NCBI GenBank assembly: GCA_964613235.1
Contig: CAZTGM010000020.1
Location: 1 to 29,419 of the forward strand
Source of the DNA: J005 sp964613235
GTDB taxonomy: Bacteria; Pseudomonadota; Zetaproteobacteria; Mariprofundales; Mariprofundaceae
Direction of reading: 5' to 3'
DNA: 29,419 nt
A model generated the notes under the pieces. It was given only the letters and a program-made list of their open reading frames with translations. It searched no databases and had not been told where the DNA came from. The first letter of the stretch is position 1. Each line of letters opens with the position of its first letter. This document shows positions 16,976 to 25,527 of this stretch, one piece after another. Both the position numbers and the translations under genes were made by a program.

Positions 16976-17213
16976 AAACATGTCAGTGACAGCAGGAAAA
17001 GATTGTGAATAAAATGGGGGTAACATGCCGTGGCTGTATCAGCACAGCATATGGAAAGGTTACACACAAGTTGTCCACATGATGACAATGCCTTCATACA
17101 CAGGTTCGGGGATCAAAAATGGTAATTTGTTCAACATGTTCTAGACTTGTTCCACTTTTCCACAATGACTAATATGACGATTGAAACATAGAGATTAAAG
17201 AGGATTTGAAAGT
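16976..17213. other. oriC: Probable replication origin (oriC), dnaA-dnaN gap
   Basis: This 238-base gap carries DnaA-box-like 9-mers: TTATTCACA on the minus strand at 17004-17012 (matches TTATNCACA), and on the plus strand TTACACACA at 17060-17068, TTGTCCACA at 17071-17079, TCATACACA at 17094-17102 and TTTTCCACA at 17156-17164, each one mismatch away. The right part from 17110 is AT-rich and begins at a GATC. Genes on both sides are transcribed away from this region. The position and boxes fit an origin, but the unwinding element is not defined. Confidence 0.7.
17147..17175 (+). promoter_or_regulatory. Candidate dnaN promoter with DnaA box in spacer
   Basis: TTGTTC (17147-17152) and TAATAT (17170-17175) are separated by 17 bases, about 40 bases before dnaN. 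A DnaA-box-like TTTTCCACA lies in the spacer, so DnaA could repress it. Sequence match only. Confidence 0.4.
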
Positions 17214-18311
17214 ATGAATATCAGTTTAGCCAGAACCCCTTTGTTACAAGCTATTCAACGTTGTCAAAGTATTGTGGAAAAACGTCATACCATTCCCATT
17301 CTGGCCAATGTTTTATTGCAGGCTGAAAACAATGCCTTGCAGATCACTGCTACCGATATGGAAGTTGGCATTCGTAGCCAAACCCCGGCAACCGTCAGGC
17401 AAAGCGGTTCGGTGACTGTTTCGGCGCGCAAGCTGTTCGATATTCTGCGTACCCTTGATCCGGAAAGTGAAGTACAGATCGAAACGTCCGGAGCCTATCT
17501 GGTGATACGCAGTGGTCTGTTTAAAACTTCCCTGGCATCATTGCCAGCCGATGATTTTCCGGAATTGCACGAAGATGCTGCCACGGCATCCATTCAGCTT
17601 TCCGGACAGCAGTTGGCGGAAATGATCGCAGCTACCAGCTTTGCCATGTCGACCGATGAAACGCGTAAATATCTGACTGGAACCCTGTTTGAGCTGGGAG
17701 ACGGACATATGCGTTTGGTGACTACCGATGGTCATCGTTTGGCCCTGTCGGAGATTCAGCTGGCAGCTGATGCTTCTTCCTGTCAGTGCATTGTGCCGAG
17801 AAAGGCTGTCACTGAAATCCGCAAGTTGTGTGAAGGCATGGAAGAGCAGGTGCAACTGGTATTCGGCGAACGCCAGATCCGCTTGCATGCCGGCCATGAT
17901 TTACTGGTCAGCAAGCTCATTGATGCCCGTTTTCCTGTTTATCAGGATGTGATCCCCAAAGGCAATCCCAATACAGCCCTGCTACGGTGCCAGCTGTTCG
18001 ATCAGGCATTAAGCCGGAGTATGATCATTGCCAATGATATCACACATGATCTTCGTCTCGCCTTTTCCACGCAAACACTGGATATTTCTGCTCATAATAC
18101 GGAGCATGAGGAGGTTGAGGAGCAGGTACCTCTGGAATTCAATGGTCAGGACGTCGCGATCGGTTTCAACGGACGGTATCTGCGCGATGCACTGGGCGTG
18201 ATTCGCAGTGAAACGGTGTGTATGGAAGTGAAAGATGAGCTTTCACCTGTATTACTATATGGCGAAGGTGTTGAGAGCACACGCTATGTCATCATGCCGA
18301 TGAGGATCTGA
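17214..18311 (+). CDS. dnaN: DNA polymerase III beta sliding clamp
   Basis: DnaN forms the ring-shaped clamp that holds DNA polymerase III on DNA and is the platform for Hda and other clamp-binding proteins. The 365-residue protein shows three similar domains and family motifs including KRHTIPILANVLL near 23-35, ATDGHRLAL (here VTTDGHRLALSE) in the middle domain and the C-terminal YVIMPMRI, close to the usual VVMPMRL. It starts at ATG 17214 with AGAGGA upstream. recF begins right after its stop. Confidence 0.98.
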   Translation: MNISLARTPLLQAIQRCQSIVEKRHTIPILANVLLQAENNALQITATDMEVGIRSQTPATVRQSGSVTVSARKLFDILRTLDPESEVQIETSGAYLVIRSGLFKTSLASLPADDFPELHEDAATASIQLSGQQLAEMIAATSFAMSTDETRKYLTGTLFELGDGHMRLVTTDGHRLALSEIQLAADASSCQCIVPRKAVTEIRKLCEGMEEQVQLVFGERQIRLHAGHDLLVSKLIDARFPVYQDVIPKGNPNTALLRCQLFDQALSRSMIIANDITHDLRLAFSTQTLDISAHNTEHEEVEEQVPLEFNGQDVAIGFNGRYLRDALGVIRSETVCMEVKDELSPVLLYGEGVESTRYVIMPMRI

Positions 18312-19421
18312 TTGTCTGCGATACTGACCCCGGTCACGATCCGGGCGCTCATGGTCAGGCATTTGCGTTGTCATACGGAATTGCGCTGGCAATGTCAGCA
18401 AGGCGTGAACCTGCTGCTGGGTGATAACGGTGAAGGTAAAACAACATTGCTGGAGGCCGTTTATCTGATGGCCCGGGGGCGTTCTTTTCGCCAGGCGAGA
18501 GATCCTTACCTGGTTCAAAAGGGGGCATCCCATTTCGAAATTCAGGGTCAATGGACACGATTTGGTCCGATGTCTCTGTCAGTCAGGGGAAAACGTGGTC
18601 AGTTGCAGATGACATTACAGGGTAGAGAGGTGCAGCAGCGCAAGGAACTGGCTATGTCGTTTCCGGTTGTCGTGGATGCGCCGCAAAGCGTACATCTTGT
18701 TGATGGCATGCCCAATGAACGGCGGCGCTGGCTGAATGCGCTCATGGCATTGCGGCATCCCCCGGCAGCAAAGCTGTACCAGCAATATCTTCGTTCGATG
18801 ATGCAGCGTAGTCGCCTGTTGCGACAGGGATGCTGTGATGCACAGCTGGATGGCTGGGAAAACAATATTGTTGAATACGGTTTACAGGTCGCAGCCTTGC
18901 GCACACAATTGGTCGGAGAAATCAATGAGTTGCTGCAACAGGATTCGTTGCTTGAGGATTCGTTGCAAATCCATCTGGCGCATGGCGAATATGAGCAACA
19001 GGCCTGGGTGGAAAGGTTGCGAGATAAACGCCAGCATGATGCCCGCATGGGTGGTTTGCGTTACGGACCGCATGCCGAACGTATTGCCATCATGTTCCGT
19101 GGACGTGAAATTCGTCTTTCCGGTTCCAGAGGGCAGCAAAAGCTGGCCGCCATAGTTCTGAAAATGGCAGAATGCGAACTTTGGGTGCGTTATCGCGGAT
19201 TGATGCCGGTGTTGCTGCTGGATGATGCTCTGGAAGCACTGGATGAATCCAGACAGCAGCGTTTGATGCAAAGACTGTTGCAACATCGCGGTCAGGTACT
19301 GATGACATCTCCGGCCATGGTACAAGCCGTTTCACCGGAGATTAACACCCGGCATATCCGTGAATTGTATCGTGAGATGTCGGATAATGATGGGACGAAC
19401 ATAATGGAGGAAGCAGCATGA
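18312..19421 (+). CDS. recF: DNA replication and repair protein RecF
   Basis: RecF is an SMC-like ATPase that acts with RecO and RecR to load RecA at gapped DNA. The 369-residue protein has the P-loop GDNGEGKTT at 37-45, the ABC signature LSGSRGQQKLAAIVLKMAE and the Walker B VLLLDDALEALDESR. The start is TTG 18312, directly after the dnaN stop, with GAGGA in the end of dnaN as ribosome site. The stop overlaps gyrB as ATGA. The order dnaN-recF-gyrB is the usual one, suggesting a single operon. Confidence 0.96.
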   Translation: MSAILTPVTIRALMVRHLRCHTELRWQCQQGVNLLLGDNGEGKTTLLEAVYLMARGRSFRQARDPYLVQKGASHFEIQGQWTRFGPMSLSVRGKRGQLQMTLQGREVQQRKELAMSFPVVVDAPQSVHLVDGMPNERRRWLNALMALRHPPAAKLYQQYLRSMMQRSRLLRQGCCDAQLDGWENNIVEYGLQVAALRTQLVGEINELLQQDSLLEDSLQIHLAHGEYEQQAWVERLRDKRQHDARMGGLRYGPHAERIAIMFRGREIRLSGSRGQQKLAAIVLKMAECELWVRYRGLMPVLLLDDALEALDESRQQRLMQRLLQHRGQVLMTSPAMVQAVSPEINTRHIRELYREMSDNDGTNIMEEAA

Positions 19422-21838
19422 GTGCTTCAAACGAACAATATGGTGCCGATAGCATCAAGGTATTGCGAGGACTGGATGCCGTACGCAAGCGGCCGGGTAT
19501 GTATATCGGCGATACGGATGATGGTACTGGTCTGCACCATATGGTTTTCGAAGTCGTGGATAACGCCATCGATGAGGCGTTGGCAGGGCATTGCGACTGT
19601 ATTGAAGTTATTCTTCATTCCGATGATTCGGTGACCATTCGTGATAACGGGCGCGGTATCCCGGTGGATATGCACCCGGAAGAAAATCGTTCGGCAGCGG
19701 AAGTGATTATGACCGTGCTGCATGCCGGCGGTAAATTTGATAATAATTCCTACAAGGTTTCCGGTGGTCTGCATGGCGTGGGTGTGTCGGTGGTGAATGC
19801 CTTGTCAGAGACGCTGGAACTGGTCATTCGCCGTAACGGCAAGGTGCATTACCAGAAATATCATCTGGGAGAACCGGAAGCGCCATTGAAAGTGATTGGT
19901 GAAGCTGCCGGTTCAGGTACGGAAGTCCGTTTTATGCCCAGTCTGGAGATCTTTTCGCATCGCAATATGTCGTTCGATATTCTTGCTGCCCGTTTGCGCG
20001 AGCTATCGTTTCTGAACAGTGGTGTGCATATTGAGCTGGTGGATGAGCGCACGGACAAGAAAGCCGTATTTGAGTATGAAGGCGGTATTCGTGCCTTTGT
20101 CGAACACAAAAACCGTACACGTACACCGTTGCATGCGCATCCGGTATCGATCAAGGCGGAAAAGGATGATGTGGTTGTTGAACTGGCCATGCAATGGACC
20201 GATGCGTATCAGGAAAATGTTTTCTGCTTTACCAACAATATTCCGCAGCGTGACGGTGGCACACATCTGGCCGGTTTTCGTTCGGCGCTGACGCGTTGTA
20301 TCAACAATTATGCCAATGCCAGTGGTATGCTGAAAAAACACAAGGTCAGCCTGACCGGTGAGGACTGCCGCGAGGGTTTGACGGCTGTATTGTCGGTGAA
20401 GGTTCCTGATCCGAAATTCTCATCGCAGACCAAGGAAAAGCTGGTTTCCAGTGAAGTTCGTCCGGTCGTAGAATCGATTGTGAATGAAAAGTTTTCCGAA
20501 TGGCTGGAAGAAAACCCCAGGGAAGCCAAACGTGTGGTCGGTAAGGTGGCGGAAGCTGCCGTGGCCAGAGAGGCGGCACGCAAGGCGCGCGAGCTGACAC
20601 GCCGCAAAGGGGCGCTGGATGTGGCCAGCCTGCCAGGCAAGCTGGCCGATTGTCAGGAAAAAGATCCTGCGGCATCCGAAATTTTCCTGGTGGAGGGTGA
20701 TTCCGCAGGCGGTTCGGCCAAACAGGGACGAGATCGTCGTACGCAGGCGATTTTGCCGCTGAAGGGCAAGATTCTGAATGTGGAAAAGGCGCGTTTCGAC
20801 AAGATGCTTTCCAGTCAGGAAATCGGCACGATGATTACGGCGCTGGGAACGGGTATCGGCAAGGATGATTTTGATATTTCCAAGCTGCGTTACCATAAAA
20901 TTGTCATCATGACCGACGCGGATGTGGATGGTTCACATATCCGTACGCTGCTGCTGACGTTTTTCTATCGTCAGATGCTGGAGGTGATCGAACGCGGCCA
21001 TTTGTATATTGCGCAGCCGCCATTGTATCGCGTCGCACGCGGCAAGAAGGCCAAGTATGTGGCCAATGATGATGAGTTGTTCGAATTTTTGCTGGTGCAG
21101 GGCGGCGAAGGCAAGGAGTACTACAGTTCGAAATCAGCCAAACCGATCAGTGGAGAGCGGTTGCTGACTTCGGTACGCAGCATTCATCGCCTGCAGCGTT
21201 TGCAGCAGCGGTTGTCGCAGCGTCTGGATGGGAAAATCCTCAAACTGTTGACCGAGAGCGGCAAAGTAACTATGAAAATGATGCGACATCGCGAATTGCT
21301 GGAGGAGCGTCTGGATGCCCTAGCCTGGGCATTCAAGTCCGCATCGCGGCCGGATGAGGAACTGAAGTGGACGATACATGAGGATCGTGATGAAGGCGTG
21401 TGCTGGGTGCAGTTCCAACGCCGGGATCATGGCCGGGTGATGATTTCGCGTCTGGACAAGGATCTGATCAGTACGGCCGAATTCAGCGAGGCACAGAAAT
21501 TGTGTGCGTCGTTGCAGGAACTTGTCGATGATGGTGCCTGTCTGGCGCATGGTGACAAGCGCTGGCCGATTACGCATTTCGAGGAACTGGCCGAAATTAT
21601 TGAAAAGGAAGGACGCAAGGGTCTGAATATCCAGCGCTACAAAGGCCTGGGTGAAATGGATCCGGAACAGCTGTGGGAAACGACGATGAATCCGCACAAC
21701 CGGATGCTGCTTCAGGTGACGCTGGAAGATGTGGTCAATGCCGATGAGACCTTTGCTACGCTCATGGGCGATGCTGTCGAGCCACGCCGTCGCTTTATCC
21801 AGAACAATGCGTTAAAAGTGAGAAACTTGGATGTCTGA
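19418..21838 (+). CDS. gyrB: DNA gyrase subunit B
   Basis: GyrB is the ATPase subunit of DNA gyrase, which puts negative supercoils into DNA. The 806-residue protein starts at ATG 19418 behind GGAGGAAG. It shows the GHKL ATPase motifs (VVDNAIDEALAGH, RDNGRGIPVD, GGLHGVGVSVVNAL), the TOPRIM motif EGDSAGGSAKQGRDR with the catalytic glutamate near residue 426, TDADVDGSHIRTLLL, and YKGLGEMDPEQLWETTM. The extra domain of about 170 residues between TOPRIM and the C-terminus is present, as in E. coli-type GyrB. It overlaps purM by eight bases. Confidence 0.98.
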   Translation: MSASNEQYGADSIKVLRGLDAVRKRPGMYIGDTDDGTGLHHMVFEVVDNAIDEALAGHCDCIEVILHSDDSVTIRDNGRGIPVDMHPEENRSAAEVIMTVLHAGGKFDNNSYKVSGGLHGVGVSVVNALSETLELVIRRNGKVHYQKYHLGEPEAPLKVIGEAAGSGTEVRFMPSLEIFSHRNMSFDILAARLRELSFLNSGVHIELVDERTDKKAVFEYEGGIRAFVEHKNRTRTPLHAHPVSIKAEKDDVVVELAMQWTDAYQENVFCFTNNIPQRDGGTHLAGFRSALTRCINNYANASGMLKKHKVSLTGEDCREGLTAVLSVKVPDPKFSSQTKEKLVSSEVRPVVESIVNEKFSEWLEENPREAKRVVGKVAEAAVAREAARKARELTRRKGALDVASLPGKLADCQEKDPAASEIFLVEGDSAGGSAKQGRDRRTQAILPLKGKILNVEKARFDKMLSSQEIGTMITALGTGIGKDDFDISKLRYHKIVIMTDADVDGSHIRTLLLTFFYRQMLEVIERGHLYIAQPPLYRVARGKKAKYVANDDELFEFLLVQGGEGKEYYSSKSAKPISGERLLTSVRSIHRLQRLQQRLSQRLDGKILKLLTESGKVTMKMMRHRELLEERLDALAWAFKSASRPDEELKWTIHEDRDEGVCWVQFQRRDHGRVMISRLDKDLISTAEFSEAQKLCASLQELVDDGACLAHGDKRWPITHFEELAEIIEKEGRKGLNIQRYKGLGEMDPEQLWETTMNPHNRMLLQVTLEDVVNADETFATLMGDAVEPRRRFIQNNALKVRNLDV

Positions 21839-22883
21839 TCAACCAAAGCAGCAACTGACCTATGCCGATGCCGGAGTGGATATCGATGCCGGCAATGCAT
21901 TTGTCACGCGCATCAGGGATGCTGTGGCCTCGACAACCCGCCCGGAAGTGATCGGCGGACTGGGCGGTTTCGGTGCGCTGTTCCGGGCGGACTTCAGTGG
22001 CATGCAGGAACCGGTTCTGGTTTCCTCCACTGATGGTGTCGGCACCAAACTGTTATTGCTGCAGCAGCATCAACGGCCTCATGTTGCCGGTATCGATGCC
22101 GTGGCCATGTGCGTCAACGATATGGCTGCACAGGCTGCCGAACCGTTATTTTTCCTCGATTATCTGGCCACAGGCAAGCTGGACGATGCCACACTGGCCG
22201 GTGTTGTGGAGGGTATTGCCGAGGCCTGCCGGGTGTGCGAATGTGCCCTGATCGGCGGTGAAACGGCGGAAATGCCGGGCATGTATGCACCGGGGCATTA
22301 CGATATCGGTGGCTTTTCTGTCGGCGTGGTGGACCGTCCGAAAATCGTGGATGGTTCAGGAATTTCCGATGGCGATGTGTTGCTTGGCCTGGCATCCAAT
22401 GGACCGCATTCCAATGGTTTTTCACTGATTCGAAAACTGCTCGAGGTTGGTAGTGCTGATCTGGTACGTGATACCTTAAGCGATGGCAGCAAGGCCATCG
22501 ATCATGTGTTGGCGCCGACGCGGCTGTATGTTCCGGCTGTCAAAGCGATGCTGAAGGCAGGTATGACTGTGCATGGCTATTCGCATATCACCGGTGGTGG
22601 TATGTTCGACAATATCGAACGCATTCTGCCTGATGGTCTGGCTGCAACAGTGGATATTTCCGCCTGGCCGGTGCCTCCGGTCTTTGAATATCTGCTGTCG
22701 TTTGCCGATGTGGCACGTGATGAACGTTATCGTACTTTCAATATGGGCATCGGTTTTGTCGTGATTTTGCCGCAAACCGAAGCGGATGCGGCGGAGGCCG
22801 TGCTGCGCGATGCCGGTGAAACGGTATTTCGCATCGGTCATATTCATCAGCATCAGGGCGAACGCGTTACGCTGCAGGGATAA
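21831..22883 (+). CDS. purM: Phosphoribosylformylglycinamidine cyclo-ligase (AIR synthetase)
   Basis: PurM closes the imidazole ring of aminoimidazole ribotide using ATP in purine synthesis. The 350-residue protein shows YADAGVDIDAGN, the ATP-binding SSTDGVGTKLLLL, CVNDMAAQAAEPLFFLDY, GGETAEMPGMY and HITGGGMFDNIERILP. It starts inside the end of gyrB (8-base overlap). In many gammaproteobacteria purN follows purM; here a methyltransferase and a prolyl isomerase follow. No purN lies in the window. Confidence 0.97.
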   Translation: MSDQPKQQLTYADAGVDIDAGNAFVTRIRDAVASTTRPEVIGGLGGFGALFRADFSGMQEPVLVSSTDGVGTKLLLLQQHQRPHVAGIDAVAMCVNDMAAQAAEPLFFLDYLATGKLDDATLAGVVEGIAEACRVCECALIGGETAEMPGMYAPGHYDIGGFSVGVVDRPKIVDGSGISDGDVLLGLASNGPHSNGFSLIRKLLEVGSADLVRDTLSDGSKAIDHVLAPTRLYVPAVKAMLKAGMTVHGYSHITGGGMFDNIERILPDGLAATVDISAWPVPPVFEYLLSFADVARDERYRTFNMGIGFVVILPQTEADAAEAVLRDAGETVFRIGHIHQHQGERVTLQG

Positions 22884-22898
22884 CACTCTCTGCCATCG

Positions 22899-23363
22899 AT
22901 GAACACATGCCGATTCCGCTGGCATTCCCCGCTGGGCACACTGAGTTATTGCTGGGACGGCTCATGTTGTCATCGCATCTGGCTGTGTGATGATACACAT
23001 GCTCGCGATGCCGAAGATGATCCGGTGGTGCGATGGCTGCAGGCCTATTTCCAGGGCGATGATGCGCCTTTGCCACCTATGATCGAACCATTTTCACCGT
23101 TTCAGGCGAAGATGCGTCGGGCCTTGCTGGCCATTCCTCGGGGTGAAGTGCGCACATACGGACATATGGCCGGTTTTCTGCATACCTCGGCACGGGCCAT
23201 GGGGCAGGCGTTGGGAGCCAATCCGTTACCGATTCTTATTCCCTGTCATCGCGTGGTTGCCGCTCATGGACCGGGTGGATTTTCCTGTGGCCAGGAGTGG
23301 AAACACGCCTTGCTTGCCCTGGAAGGTGCGTTAGGGTGTGAAAAAATCATGCGAGGTGAGTGA
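22899..23363 (+). CDS. ogt: Methylated-DNA--protein-cysteine methyltransferase
   Basis: This protein takes a methyl group from O6-methylguanine or O4-methylthymine onto its own cysteine, a suicide repair reaction. The 154-residue protein has a shortened, cysteine-rich N-terminal domain. It is followed by the conserved C-terminal domain: GEVRTYGHMAG, the arginine-finger region SARAMGQALGANP, the active-site IPCHRVV with Cys116, and GGFSCG followed by LLALEG. It begins 15 bases after purM without a clear ribosome site and its stop overlaps ppiC as TGATG. The choice between Ogt and the Ada C-terminal type cannot be made from sequence reading alone. Confidence 0.92.
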   Translation: MNTCRFRWHSPLGTLSYCWDGSCCHRIWLCDDTHARDAEDDPVVRWLQAYFQGDDAPLPPMIEPFSPFQAKMRRALLAIPRGEVRTYGHMAGFLHTSARAMGQALGANPLPILIPCHRVVAAHGPGGFSCGQEWKHALLALEGALGCEKIMRGE

Positions 23364-23644
23364 TGACGGTTGCAACCGCACGACATATTCTTGTCAGTTC
23401 CGAAGCTCAGTGTCTGGAGCTGAAAACACAAATCGAGGCTGGTGCCGATTTTGCCGAGCTGGCACGCAAACATTCTTCCTGTCCATCGGGCCGCAATGGT
23501 GGCGATCTGGGCGAATTCGGACCGGGTATGATGGTTCCGGAATTTGATAAGGTCGTGTTTTCTGCCGATGTTGGTACGGTACAGGGACCGGTGAAAACTC
23601 AGTTTGGTTACCATTTACTGGAAGTGACCAGCCGTACGGACTGA
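23363..23644 (+). CDS. ppiC: Peptidyl-prolyl cis-trans isomerase, PpiC-like parvulin
   Basis: Small parvulins speed up cis-trans isomerisation of prolyl bonds. The 93-residue protein has the same length as E. coli PpiC and follows it closely: ARHILV at the start, QIEAGADFAELARKHSSCPS, NGGDLGEFGPGMMVPEFDKV and TQFGYHLLEV at the end. It has no signal peptide, so it acts in the cytoplasm. The start at ATG 23363 has GAGGTGAG upstream; a GTG one codon earlier is also possible. It ends the gyrB-purM-ogt run before a strong terminator. Confidence 0.94.
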   Translation: MTVATARHILVSSEAQCLELKTQIEAGADFAELARKHSSCPSGRNGGDLGEFGPGMMVPEFDKVVFSADVGTVQGPVKTQFGYHLLEVTSRTD

Positions 23645-23667
23645 TCCATCGTCAAGGCAATCATTTC

Positions 23668-23696
23668 GGGCAGGCCTCTGGTCTGCCCATTTTTTC
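23668..23696 (+). terminator. Rho-independent terminator after ppiC
   Basis: The arms GGGCAGGCC and GGTCTGCCC form a 9-base-pair stem (one wobble) with a TCT loop, followed by ATTTTTT. It ends the plus-strand operon. The minus strand of the same hairpin lacks a T run, but it lies just past the end of the convergent sulfotransferase gene. Confidence 0.92.
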
Positions 23697-23697
23697 A

Positions 23698-25386
23698 TTA
23701 CAGATAATCTGTGAGGATACGCATCAGCGGCTGAAGATGTGATTCATAACGTTTCCATGCGCCAACCGATGAGGCATTTACAGGCTGGCGAACCTGCATG
23801 AAACTGGCCGTGCGAACGGTCTGGCCGGATTCATAATAACGCAGGCAGCGTTCGTCCTGCTCCAGATCACAGGCCTCAAGAAGTTTGCGGATTTCATCTT
23901 CGGGATCAGCCACAAGCTGTTCATAATCCAGTTCATACATGACGTTGGGCGGCAACACATCGCGCCAGTGCTGCATCAGGCGCAGATACATGCGATAATA
24001 ATAGCCCAGTTCGCCGAGATTATGACCATAATCGAACATCGGACCCAGCAGATGATGACGATAGATGGACCAGCAGGTATCCATAGGATGACGACGCACA
24101 TGAATGATGCGTGCCTGTGGCAGTGCCTTGTGGATGGCGCCGATCAGACGGATATTGGATAATGTTTTATCCGTCAGATGCCGCGCATGATGATCCTGAC
24201 CACGTAACAGGGCGAGATAGGAGAGCCCCAGTTCATTCAGGGCATCATCAGGCATTGCCGTCATATGTTCCAGCGTCAGCGCTTGTCCCATGCTCTGGCC
24301 GGCGCGCAATAAGGTTTCTTCGAAAAATCCGTTTTCACCACGCGGCGAGACATCCGGATGCGCAGCCAGGATCTGTTCCACCAGCGTACTGCCGCAGCGT
24401 GGCATGCCGACAATAAAGAGCGGGCTGCGATCTTCCAGCTTCGAGGTATGACGCACGACATCCGGCGTATAGCTGGCCATGACCGCTTCCAGATGTGCCA
24501 GTTCCGTATCGGCATCATACTGTGCATGCTGATGACGGATGGCATTGGCTTCATGAATACAGGCGAAGGCCTTGTCCGTTTGGCCCAGGTCATCGAGTAC
24601 CTTGCCGCAGGCAAAGCCAAGCTTGCTGCGTGATTCGGATTCCGGCTCCGCTTTTTGGAACATGTCCATAATGGCGTGTGCATCCTCATCTTCTTCATGA
24701 AAACGTTTGCCGGAGGATAACAATATGGCGGCATCGGCATGATGCGGATCAAGGCGCAGCGTGGATCGAATTGCTTCCAGTCCCGCCTGCTGATCACCGT
24801 TTTCCAATAGCAGCATGCCCAGGCTGTAATGCGCATCGACATGCTGATCGTTGAGGGACAGCAGCTTGCGCAACCATGTTTCGGCATCCCCGATACGGCC
24901 GGCATGATAGCAGGCGCGGAACAGACGCATGAGGATGTCCTGATCGCGAGGACGCTGACGCTGCAATTGTTGCAGCACGTCAATGGCTTCGTCATAACGA
25001 AGCAGTGCTGTCAGCGTGCTGGCCATGCCCAGCCGGGCAGGCAGCAGCGATGGTTTGAGTTTCAGCGCCTGCCGGTAACTGGCCAGAGCCTTGTCATATT
25101 GGTGATGCATCAGGTACAGACCGGCCAGATTGGCATGGAATTCGCAACGACGGGGAGCCGCCTCGATAGCTTTGCGGAAACAGGCCAGTGCTGTGTCGGC
25201 CAGGCCCTGATGACTGGCTGCCAGGCCGCGCATATTGGCGGCGTCCGCATTGTCGGGCTGCAGGCTGTCGATTTGTCGGCATAGCTGTTCACAGGCATCA
25301 AATGCACCCTTTCCCAGAGCATGGTTGATCTGTGTCAGCAGCTGCTGAATTTTCCGTTTTTTATTATTGGACAGCGTGCGACTCAT
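23698..25386 (-). CDS. TPR-repeat sulfotransferase family protein
   Basis: The protein (562 residues from ATG 25386) has about six tetratricopeptide repeats in its N-terminal half. The sulfotransferase domain of the Sulfotransfer_3 type follows, with the PAPS 5'-phosphosulfate loop PLFIVGMPRCGSTLVEQIL and the 3'-phosphate motif HVRRHPMDTCWS. Such proteins may move sulfate from PAPS to a carbohydrate, peptide or small molecule; the substrate cannot be read here. The chosen start has GGAG nine bases upstream. The frame continues 32 codons to ATG 25482, adding a hydrophobic stretch ending in a LASC lipobox-like motif, which would make it a lipoprotein. It stands alone between two plus-strand units. 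Confidence 0.8.
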   Translation of the reverse strand: MSRTLSNNKKRKIQQLLTQINHALGKGAFDACEQLCRQIDSLQPDNADAANMRGLAASHQGLADTALACFRKAIEAAPRRCEFHANLAGLYLMHHQYDKALASYRQALKLKPSLLPARLGMASTLTALLRYDEAIDVLQQLQRQRPRDQDILMRLFRACYHAGRIGDAETWLRKLLSLNDQHVDAHYSLGMLLLENGDQQAGLEAIRSTLRLDPHHADAAILLSSGKRFHEEDEDAHAIMDMFQKAEPESESRSKLGFACGKVLDDLGQTDKAFACIHEANAIRHQHAQYDADTELAHLEAVMASYTPDVVRHTSKLEDRSPLFIVGMPRCGSTLVEQILAAHPDVSPRGENGFFEETLLRAGQSMGQALTLEHMTAMPDDALNELGLSYLALLRGQDHHARHLTDKTLSNIRLIGAIHKALPQARIIHVRRHPMDTCWSIYRHHLLGPMFDYGHNLGELGYYYRMYLRLMQHWRDVLPPNVMYELDYEQLVADPEDEIRKLLEACDLEQDERCLRYYESGQTVRTASFMQVRQPVNASSVGAWKRYESHLQPLMRILTDYL

Positions 25387-25527
25387 CAGCAGGTGCTCCG
25401 TAAACGATGGGGATGCGGCATTTGCATGGACAGAACATGATGCCAAAAGCAATAGTAGGACTGCGCCGGTAGCGGTCAACATTCACGCCATGCTTCTGAT
25501 TTCCGTATGAACGGTTAGCTTTCTGTC

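Noticed and set aside
16981..16991. Inverted repeat TGTCA-G-TGACA after dnaA
   Set aside because: Too short for a terminator, no T run, and no matching regulator site known to me.
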